Assembly: GCF_032118995.1 (NCBI RefSeq)
Contig: NC_092663.1
Coordinates: 186,001-250,000, forward strand
DNA: 64,000 nucleotides
DNA from: Asterias amurensis
Taxonomy: Eukaryota; Echinodermata; Asteroidea; Forcipulatida; Asteriidae
Direction: 5' to 3'
Both the position numbers and the translations under genes were made by a program. This document shows, piece by piece, positions 57,001 through 64,000 of this stretch. Position 1 is the first letter of the stretch. Each line of letters begins with the position of its first letter. The notes under the pieces are model-generated. The model did no database searches, was not told the origin of the DNA, and was given only the letters and a program-made list of their open reading frames with translations.

Positions 57001-60000
57001 TACTATGCCCAATTCCCATACTGTGAAAGTTCAAACAAATCGAAGTATGGATCTGTGAGGTTTACTGTCTACCCATGGTGTTGTAGCTCTATGAGTTAAA
57101 CACAAAGTGTCTTTTAAAGTGTCTACTACGCATGGCTGTTCTTACATGTGTGTGTATATCCTGCCCATTTCAACCAATAAGCATCCATAATGCACATGGA
57201 GTGACCTCTCATTCATAAAACGGTTGTGGATGGGTGGTGGTTTGTGTAATATGATCCCATTGTGGTCTGCAGTTCGGCGGCGAGGCGGCGCACAAGGCTC
57301 CCACACAGGGGAGGTAATTGATACATTGTGTTACTTCTAAAGTGTCTGTGGGAGACCGCCTGGGCGCTAAAGTGTTTGATGTTATTTTTTTCAATTGGGG
57401 GATCTTGAATTTTTTTTTTAAACAACCAGTTGTGGTTGCAAGACGTCTCAATTAGGGAAGACATCGCGATACTTCATCAAAACCACGATATGCCGATAAT
57501 TCGATTAACAAAAAATCAAGACGATATGGTAATCGTTAAAGAAATGGTATCGCGATTTTCGATTATATCGAGATATCGCCCAAGCTTACATCAGAATAAC
57601 CTTCATGAAGAGTGCTTGGGCATATAACTACTAAGAAACTGAAGGCTAGAGGGCATTTCTTATTATGGAAATACCTGTAATCCATATCCATCTATAGCTC
57701 TTTGTTTCATCTGAGCTGAGATATCTTTGACTTGATGACTCTTGGCTGGAGTGACTAGTAACAGATTCCTGCCTGATGCCAACATACACGTAGATTGAGG
57801 GGATACCGTCTACATAAACAAAACACATCCATGTATCAATCTAAAAGACACATAACAGATTCCTGCCTGATGCCAACATACATGTAGATTGAGGGGATAC
57901 CGTCTACATTAACAAAACACATCCAAAATATGTATCAATCTAAAAGACACATAACTAACTCTAAAAGACTCCACTCAATTGTTATGCAAAGTTAAAAGCA
58001 GCTAAATACCAGTTACAAGCCATGTATATGGCATATATTGACCATTAACATGTGTAAAATATGCGAGCTATTTTTGTGCCACAGCAATTTGTTTGCTTCA
58101 GCAACTCTATGAAATTGGTCCCAGGAGCAAACAACTCACCAATGGAGTAAACAACTCACCAATGGAGTAAACAACTCACCAATGGAGTAAACCACTTACC
58201 AATGGAGTAAACAACTCACCAATGGAGTAAACAACTCACCAATGGAGTAAACAACTCACCAATGGAGTAAACAACTCACCAATGGAGTAAACAACGCACC
58301 AACGGAGTAAACAACTCACCAATGGAGTAAACAACTCACCAATGGAGTAAACAACTCACCAATGGAGTATACAACTCACCAATGGAGCAAACAACTCACC
58401 AATGGAGTAAACAACTCACCAATGGAGTAAACAACTCACCAATGGAGTAAACAACTCACCAATGGAGTAAACAACTCACCAATGGAGTAAACAACTCACC
58501 AATGGAGTAAACAACTCACCAATGGAGTAAACAACTCACCAATGGAGTAAACAACTCACCAATGGAGTAAACCACTTACCAATGGAGCAAACAACTCACC
58601 AATGGAGTAAACAACTCACCAATGGAGTATACAACTCACCAATGGAGTAAACAACTCACCAATGGAGTAAACAACTTACCAATGGAGCAAACAACTCACC
58701 AATGGAGTAAACAACTCACCAATGGAGCAAACAACTCACCAATGGAGTAAACAACTCACCAATGGAGTAAACAACTCACCAATGGAGTAAACAACTCACC
58801 AATGGAGTAAACAACTCACCAATGGAGTAAACAACTCACCAATGGAGTAAACCACTTACCAATGGAGTAAACAACTCACCAATGGAGTAAACAACTCACC
58901 AATGGAGTAAACAACTCACCAATGGAGTAAACAACTCACCAATGGAGTAAACAACTCACCAATGGAGTAAACAACTCACCAATGGAGTAAACAACTCACC
59001 AATGGAGTAAACAACTCACCAATGGAGTAAACAACTCACCAATGGAGTAAACAACTCACCAATGGAGTAAACAACTCACCAATGGAGTAAACCACTTACC
59101 AATGGAGCAAACAACTCACCAATGGAGTAAACAACTCACCAATGGAGTAAACAACTCACCAATGGAGTATACAACTCACCAATGGAGCAAACAACTCACC
59201 AATGGAGTAAACAACTCACCAATGGAGTAAACAACTCACCAATGGAGCAAACAACTCACCAATGGAGTAAACAACTCACCAATGGAGTAAACAACTCACC
59301 AATGGAGTAAACAACTCACCAATGGAGTAAACAACTCACCAATGGAGTATACAACTCACCAATGGAGTAAACAACTCACCAATGGAGTAAACAACTCACC
59401 AATGGAGTAAACAACTCACCAATGGAGTAAACAACTCACCAATGGAGTAAACAACTCACCAATGGAGTAAACCACTTACCAATGATATTCGATCCTGGAT
59501 AGTAACATCTCTAAATGTGCCAGTAGGTGTGACTGTTAGAACACGATTCTCACATGTTGGATGCCAAGCAAACATAGATACCTCTCTTGCTCTACTAGCT
59601 GCAATACAAACGTATGCAAATCAGATCATTATTATCTGTATCAGTCAAATACTACCTCACAGGATATATAAGTTGCAGGTTTGGTGTGGCAAGTGGACAT
59701 AAGTTGGTGATGAGTTCCTCTTATGAAAGTGGTCATTTGGGTTTTATCTAGCCTAGTTTTGAATGAGTCTATTGAAGGAGCTTCTGTTATACGTACTGGT
59801 TGTTGGTTCCATTCAATGAGAGTTCTTGGCACAAAGGAAACATTTGTTGCAGTTCTTATTGGTTGAAGGGTGAGTAAACGAGATTAACGATGATTTTGCC
59901 CTGTGGTTTGAGTTGACACTGGTCTGTGTCGATAGCAGTTTTATGATGAACAGATTTATATAGGAGTGTTAAGTCGGAGATTCCTAGTACGTGTAGAAAG

Positions 60001-63000
60001 GCGATAGACAGCCCGTAACCCCTCTCACAGCAAGCCATTTGCAAGTTAAATTTGAATGTCTGATCTGATGACTCTCTTTTTAGTTACAATGCACCCTTTA
60101 AATTTGAATTCCTCAGACTATCGAGACAGTTGCTACGCCACGTGATTAGGGGTAAGCTTTTGTTTAGTAACCTCCAGGATAAGCAAACCCTGGTGCCATA
60201 CAGAATTGTGTATAGGTGTTTCTTATACGTAACCAAGCAAAACCTTGCCCCTAATCAGGTGTCGTATAATCCCCTAATCAACATTTCAAATGATCGCACC
60301 TGATCATGCACTTAAGGGTTCGGAAACTGGTTAACATTGGAAAATGCTAAACAATTGTTGGCATTAAATCAAATTTAGAGCTCAGAAGTTGACAATAAAT
60401 ACAGAATTCTGAGTTGCCAAGGCATTGGGCCCAGGGGTGGATTTCACAAAGGTAGTCCTAACTTAGGACTAGTCCTAGGCAACGCTAAGAGATAGGACCA
60501 GTCCTAAGTTAAGACCAGTAACTCATCCTAACTTAGGACTGGTCCTATCTCTTAGCATTGCCTAGGACTAGTCCTAAGTTAGGACTACCTTTGTGAAATC
60601 CATCCCTGGTCCTCATACTGCTATACATTCCTACTTACGTTGAAGATGACGTTCAGTATGTTCAACTTCACTATCTGTTGGGGATAGACATTCAATATTT
60701 AATGACATGAACTGTTAAGGCTTTGGAAGGCAATGTATCGGATGTATTTAGCAATTACACAGACCAATCTTTAAAAAACATAAATAGGTATGAAAAAGAA
60801 CAAAACCCACCAAGCCATTTGATTGACATGTACATGTACATGTAACCAAACTCTCCATATTTGTTGTTTCCTTTGCCATGTTTTCACTCCATACTCAGCT
60901 CATTATTTCTATGATCAGTTTTACACTACAAATACACAGCGCAAGAATCCAGAATATTTAAGAGCATACATGCATAAAACTATCGCAAAAGTAGAGTATA
61001 TAATATCATACAGTATTGGTATACACCGGTAACAAATTGTGAAGTTTGATTGGTCGAGTACAATCACGTGACGTGTAACAAACACGCATGTACTATGGTA
61101 GCCCTATATAGGACTCTTTCTCTGAACACAGATACAGAGTCCAACTATTAAGACCCGTTTCTGGGTTGGAAAATTTTCAAAGCCTCATAACAAGCCAATT
61201 ATTACAACAGATTCCCATTCTATGGGGGCATACATTTTTCTGCGGTGGGTTTTGGTCGTCATATCTTCTTCACAAATCCGTAATTCTCGTGAAATAATGC
61301 AGCTTCCAACGTTAAAAAATTCCCTTTCACTTTCTCACAGTGTTGTCTGCTGTTGAGCGTACGCATACTTATTCGCATGCATGGCGCAAGATGCAAGACG
61401 CATGAATTCTTGGTCACTGTATCTTGACTGCTGCACAGCCTTAACACACAAACGCAACGCAATATTTACGCGCAGTGCATCTTGCGTACACACGGCAGAC
61501 TGTTATAGTACGAACACAAATGGAAATTCCTTAACGCTGGGAGCTGCATTATTTCATGATAATGACGGATTTGTTTAGAATATATGACGATCAAAACCCA
61601 CTGCAGAAAAATATTTGCTGCCATGGAATGTGAATCTGTTGAAATTAGTGGTTTCTGACAGGTAAGATTTGAGTTATGAAGCTTTGAAAATTTTCCACCC
61701 CAGAAATGTACCCTGATATCCAGGATGTCACTGTAGTACAATGCGAAAGTGTAAGGCCGCCAGGGCTAGTACCATGGATGCACAGCGCGTAGGGTAACAT
61801 GAGTGATGTTAACCATGGTGTACATCACCTTGATCGTTCCTACCATTTGTCGATTTCCAGCGCCTAGTACGAAACGGCTGCGGATTCGTGGGAACAGTGA
61901 AGAATAAATTCTTATTTGAACAACTATTCGCCTGCTTGATAAACTATGCATACACCGTTGTAATAATGTTTGAAGATGTCAAGAGAACTTTGACAATAGG
62001 TATAAACATGTGACAAAGGTATAACATAACAATTGTTGCACACTGTGATTTGGACTTTGCTTCGAGTGTCATTTTCCCTCTCTGATGTACAAAACGCCAT
62101 GGAGCCTGTCACAGTATGCAACAATTATAAGCTGTAAAACCTTGAGTGTTGTCCTGAGTGGATTATTTTCTCCAGCCCTTTAAACTTAGTTTAGTCCAAT
62201 ATATAACCAGGAACATTGAGTAATAAATCATGTCAAATAGGCCAATAATTTCTTCATTTATAGCAGATAATTATACTGTAGTTCCTAAAAATATGTGCAG
62301 AAAGACTTTAGAGAACTTACCAACATGTTGGACATTGTATAGCTTGACAACGGAGCTGTCTCTGGCCAATGAGGCTAGTAACCCATAGCGGGATGGACTC
62401 CAAGCTAGCTTAACGATAGGCCGTGGTTCAGTAATTGTTAATACGTATATATCAATAGTTAAGGAGTTGTGGGTACATGTACATGTTAAAGCATTATCAA
62501 AGAATCACACATCTAACAGCACAAACAACAATAGACCAAGTTGAATAACAACTTTTTTGCTATGAAAGTCGCCATCTTGTAGGTCAAACCGTATGCGCGT
62601 CTAAACGAATACATGAAGCACGCAGCACGCAGTCTAAGGTAGACTAAACACAGTCATCCTCAATACATCTCGCTATAGAACTCTTGCACGCACATCACAC
62701 GCAGTGACTGTGCCAAGCTCACCGCTTTGGTGGTGAATTGGTTTATGTACACATCACTGAATAACGCACACAGTGACATTGCCCACCAATGTGGCACATC
62801 CAAGATTATTCCGACGATAACGTCAGGTGAATTGGGTCAATACCTTGCTTTCAAACCTATCATATTAAAGGATATTGGTTTATCGAAGTGTCTCCTGTCC
62901 CAGATATGAACCTGTGATTCATAATAGGATGCTAGACGATACTCTACTACTGGATCTGCTGTTAATCCATACACTGCCTTAGTTGCTGTCGCACTCTTAT

Positions 63001-64000
63001 AACTTGTTGTATCTAGAAACAAAATAGTACAACTCATCAGCACTAATGTTTGTAAGGCATGTCTCATGATCACAGGTTTTGCAACACAAATTCAATATCA
63101 CACAAAAATGTAATCAAAAAGTACATGTAAACCTTCAAATTATGACACTGGTATTAATCTACAACATTATTGTGTATTTGATTCATGAACAAGTGAATGA
63201 AATGTTACCTTTAAAAAAAATCTCCACCATAATAATTGTAACAAATTGAAAATCCTCATTTGATTTTCACTGCAATCAAAGGACAAAATATTTATCATTC
63301 AGCGCACTAATATAATAAAATCTTTTTGGGAGAAGCAAAACAATTAATTAAATTCTCTCAAAAGAAATGAAGATCTAAATCTTCTAAATAACTGTCCTGA
63401 ATGAAACTCTTCTTGTTTTTACTTCACTCTACTTTAGCAACTTATACTTTCGTTTTTTTCTGCTTAAAGGAATGTTACAGAATTGGTAAGAAACAAAAAT
63501 GGTGAGGACACAGATTTACATTAAACTTACACAGTCTAATGATGATGATAGTATTTGATGAGAAACAAATAATCTAATTTCGCGTTTGGAGTTTATCGCT
63601 CAGTGAGCGTTTTAGTCATTTTTGTTTTGTCATCGATGCAATGCAAAATTTGTAATCGTTTTTCACTATTCTCTCGTGACACAGATGGCTGATCGATCTC
63701 AAACTGCTACAGGTTTGTCAGTTGATGTATATAGTGGATTACATAAAGTGCTCACACTGCCAGCAAAACCAATTCAGTGATTTTCCTTTAAAGATACTCA
63801 ACATTTGGAAACAAAATTTAAGATGATAACGTTACTATTGATCTAACCTCTAATATCAAAGATACGAAGGTTCTTATTGCTCACACCAGCTACAATGCAT
63901 TGGGGTTGATGAGGTAGCCATGCCATGGAGTTCAATGCTTCTGCTTGGACTGTGTCAAAAAAAAAAAACATGGATTATTATAATAAGCAATCAAGAGTTC
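45030..64000 (-). CDS. MIOS: MIOS (GATOR2 subunit), 3' part, 18 exons; 5' end outside
   Basis: Exons N to C: 63848-63949, 62876-63012, 62321-62444, 60639-60674, 59480-59598, 57675-57809, 56787-56831, 56434-56528, 55481-55657, 54223-54294, 53008-53120, 51643-51812, 50508-50693, 49629-49762, 48406-48574, 46885-47023, 45824-45926, 45030-45123. Phases agree throughout; about 716 residues, aligning from human residue about 200 to the end (875). The first five exons give the later WD40 blades ([56 protein letters not shown]). The middle is the alpha-solenoid ([45 protein letters not shown]). The C-terminus has the zinc-binding part: [36 protein letters not shown] and [11 protein letters not shown]. 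In animals MIOS with WDR24, WDR59, SEH1L and SEC13 forms GATOR2 at the lysosome, which relieves GATOR1 inhibition of mTORC1. The intron after exon 2 is AT-AC. The 45-base exon at 56787 and the weak donor AA|GTTGAC at 56434 are the least certain parts. Confidence 0.95.
45270..45800. mobile_element. Dispersed foldback family F, copy 3 (MIOS last intron)
   Basis: Hairpin head (gagttcttaaactgccgttt; gataaaggcc...aggcctttatcac), then ttattcccatccataaatgcc, tcctttcacacacaacacg, gtcttgcaccaagactaacg, and the tail ccaccaataggaatagtgaa actgtctgaggta. It ends about 25 bases from the donor of the penultimate MIOS exon. Non-coding. Confidence 0.8.
46090..46265 (-). mobile_element. tRNA-derived SINE
   Basis: On minus: box A-like tggcatggttggcatgtgcc, then ctcacctctcaccactgtgg and box B ggttcgattcccaac at tRNA spacing; the following tail tgtcctatgccacaatggc resembles the conserved body of V/Deu-type SINEs. 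In a MIOS intron. Confidence 0.65.
46575..46840. repeat. Duplicated segment about 195 bp apart
   Basis: aaacctctcttagttttacttcta followed by atgcaaagt and caaatcctac/t occurs at about 46601-46655 and 46790-46845, with agagattcacaatg/agagtttcacaatg before it. A local duplication in a MIOS intron. Confidence 0.75.
49116..49495 (+). mobile_element. MITE, GGACACTATTGG family
   Basis: Left end agacactggacactattggt, right end accactagtgtccactgcct. The interior matches the 25033 copy nearly throughout. It lies about 130 bases from a MIOS exon (49629). Confidence 0.9.
50046..50153. mobile_element. Hairpin MITE, ACAATTGTTGCA family, copy 2
   Basis: acaattgttgcacgctgtga and tcacagcgtgcaacaattgt are exact inverted copies; ctgggatgcatg is mirrored by catggatcccag. 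Flanking plus-strand words (taccaaggtataacaaaac) recur near the copy at 62032. Confidence 0.9.
50810..51545. mobile_element. Dispersed foldback family F, copy 4 (composite)
   Basis: From 50810, attatgaatagagtagtgattc to about 51090 is a diverged inverted half (ggtgtctaaacgactg, gccttttaaccaaaatgg); 51100-51545 carries the usual order actcttttattcccattcat, tgcaagacgtctcgttttcc, ccaccaataggaataacgaa, tgtctgaggtatttatgaat. The two halves read like two copies head to head. In a MIOS intron. Confidence 0.75.
52130..52402. mobile_element. DNA transposon remnant with TTTCAGACAGGC ends
   Basis: Left end ctgtttcagacaggc and right end gcctgtctgaaacgg are inverted repeats. The interior matches 12175-12412. 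Non-coding. Confidence 0.78.
53330..53868. repeat. 30-bp minisatellite, about 18 units
   Basis: Units of 29-30 bases with core agtttgatgagggggttgcc and variable ends ccagggctct, ctagggctct, ctatggctcc. In the MIOS intron between 53120 and 54223. Reading frames through it reflect the repeat. Confidence 0.95.
54530..54862 (-). mobile_element. MITE, GGACACTATTGG family, inverted and diverged
   Basis: In minus orientation it begins aaaggcatagacaccttcgg and keeps ctttcattattttctt, caattgagcc and ttctcaaacactacg-like parts of the family; the far end is worn (ggtaatttgtaaattt). Non-coding, in a MIOS intron. Confidence 0.7.
54925..55058. mobile_element. Short hairpin MITE
   Basis: cagccccccatttcacgaaa and tttgtgaaatcaggggctg are inverted ends; the interior is built of gcgacg/cgtcgc palindromes (gcaacttgcacttgcgacg). 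About 134 bases. Confidence 0.8.
56907..57587. mobile_element. DNA transposon with 8-bp target duplication (hAT-like size)
   Basis: Ends taagcttgggcgatat and atatcgcccaagctta are inverted. The flanks read catcagaa on both sides, an 8-bp direct repeat as made by hAT-type transposases. Both ends carry runs of cgatat/atcgcg motifs. The middle (57130-57430) is unlike the ends and may be a further insertion. No transposase is recognisable, so the element is non-autonomous. Confidence 0.82.
57761..57952. repeat. 94-bp tandem duplication of a MIOS splice acceptor
   Basis: The block beginning acagattcctgcctgatgcc occurs at 57761 and again at 57855. Copy 1 holds the first 49 bases of the exon 57675-57809 and its acceptor; copy 2, upstream in transcription, keeps an intact-looking acceptor (GTTAATGTAG|ACGG). 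Use of the upstream acceptor with read-through would reach a stop in the copied intron piece. Confidence 0.93.
58124..59480 (-). repeat. 20-bp minisatellite made of splice-donor copies
   Basis: About 68 tandem units of exactly 20 bases, plus-strand unit AATGGAGTAAACAACTCACC. In gene orientation every unit reads ATTG|GTGAGT, a consensus-like 5' splice site. The array ends flush on the real donor of MIOS exon 59480-59598 (CATTG|GTAAGTGG). A minority of units carry the variant accacttacc, which is the real donor form (GTAAGTGG); others have gagcaa or gagtat. No spacers, no length variation. Confidence 0.97.
59640..60160 (-). mobile_element. LINE relic (C-terminal end of ORF2)
   Basis: On minus 59641-59832 reads [21 protein letters not shown] then FKTRLDK, the well-known block near the C-terminus of CR1/L2/Jockey-like polymerases (FPRTIREWN, APSLDSFK). 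59856-60044 gives [13 protein letters not shown] in another frame, resembling the RLTLMYKIVH block before it. A frameshift and stops show decay. In the MIOS intron between 59598 and 60639. Confidence 0.75.
60431..60609. mobile_element. Near-perfect hairpin MITE
   Basis: ccaggggtggatttcacaaa and tttgtgaaatccatccctgg are inverted; the arms continue with ggtagtcctaacttaggact / agtcctaagttaggactacc and agagataggaccagtcctaa / ttaggactggtcctatctct. It ends only 30 bases from the 36-base MIOS exon 60639-60674. Confidence 0.93.
61140..61770. mobile_element. Foldback element, full copy (family of 13060)
   Basis: The left arm (tgggttggaaaattttcaaag, ggtgggttttggtcgtcata, tccgtaattctcgtgaaata) is mirrored by the right arm (tatttcatgataatgacgga, tatgacgatcaaaacccact, ctttgaaaattttccacccc). 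The centre carries cgcatgcatggcgcaagatgc. Non-coding; in a MIOS intron. Confidence 0.82.
62032..62127. mobile_element. Hairpin MITE, ACAATTGTTGCA family, copy 3
   Basis: acaattgttgcacactgtga and tcacagtatgcaacaattat are inverted ends, with gtacaaaacgccatgg inside, as in copies at 41126 and 50046. Confidence 0.85.
62445..62875 (-). other. U12-type AT-AC intron of MIOS
   Basis: The 431-base intron starts ATATCCTTT (62875-62867), the exact U12 5' splice-site consensus, and ends AC (62446-62445). The branch-site string CTCCTTAAC lies at 62466-62458, one base off the consensus TTCCTTAAC, with the likely branch A about 14 bases before the 3' end. Splicing here joins DKP to VLTITEPRP, matching human EKPVLTLTEQPKP in frame. 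No usable AG acceptor exists between branch site and exon. Confidence 0.93.
63013..63847 (-). other. MIOS intron, partly repetitive
   Basis: Between exons 63848-63949 and 62876-63012. The part from about 63465 (aaaggaatgttac) to 63780 (gattttcctttaaag) has weakly inverted ends and shares ttaaacttacacagt with 44850, so it is probably a diverged DNA element. Otherwise nothing seen. Confidence 0.4.

Noticed and set aside
58124-59480. CRISPR array look-alike
   Set aside because: Units are contiguous 20-mers with no spacers, inside an intron of an animal gene.

Overview
The window is a stretch of animal nuclear DNA, almost certainly from a marine invertebrate deuterostome (an echinoderm, perhaps a sea star, is my best guess from the style of the repeats; that part is inference). 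It is AT-rich, intron-rich, standard code, and full of short inverted-repeat DNA transposons and minisatellites. No bacterial, organellar or viral gene block is present.

Four host genes could be assembled exon by exon with consistent splice phases. On the minus strand lie GLCCI1 (7 exons, 8731-29185), UMAD1 (two sure coding exons, 32756-34115) and MIOS (18 exons, 45030 to beyond the right edge; about 190 N-terminal residues lie outside). On the plus strand, between UMAD1 and MIOS, lies RPA3 (4 exons, 37328-41917). Read from the minus strand the order is MIOS > / < RPA3 / UMAD1 > / GLCCI1 >, the same order and relative orientation as I recall for human chromosome 7p21.3. One extra gene, a THAP zinc-finger first exon (43931-44293, plus strand), sits between RPA3 and the end of MIOS.

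The genes belong to different processes: MIOS is a GATOR2 subunit in amino-acid signalling to mTORC1; RPA3 is the small subunit of the single-strand DNA binding protein RPA; UMAD1 carries the UMA domain of ESCRT-I partners; GLCCI1 is a serine-rich FAM117/GLCCI1-family protein with candidate LC8 (TQT) motifs. Nothing suggests one shared pathway; the conserved neighbourhood is the point of interest.

The most notable sequence details are: a clear U12-type AT-AC intron in MIOS (62445-62875); a minisatellite of about 68 exact 20-bp units (58124-59480) that starts on the 5' splice site of a MIOS exon and repeats that splice site in every unit; two further tandem duplications across splice junctions (UMAD1 donor triplicated, MIOS acceptor duplicated); a 1.1-kb near-perfect palindrome in GLCCI1 intron 1; and a 0.7-kb element with an 8-bp target-site duplication.

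Layout: 1-8.7 kb intergenic with MITEs and a 42-bp minisatellite; 8.7-29.2 kb GLCCI1, its intron 6 holding 23-bp and 53-bp satellites and its 13.6-kb intron 1 many foldback elements and a LINE relic; 29.2-32.7 kb spacer with foldbacks; 32.7-37.3 kb UMAD1 and the UMAD1/RPA3 divergent region; 37.3-41.9 kb RPA3; 41.9-45.0 kb spacer with the THAP exon; 45.0-64.0 kb MIOS.
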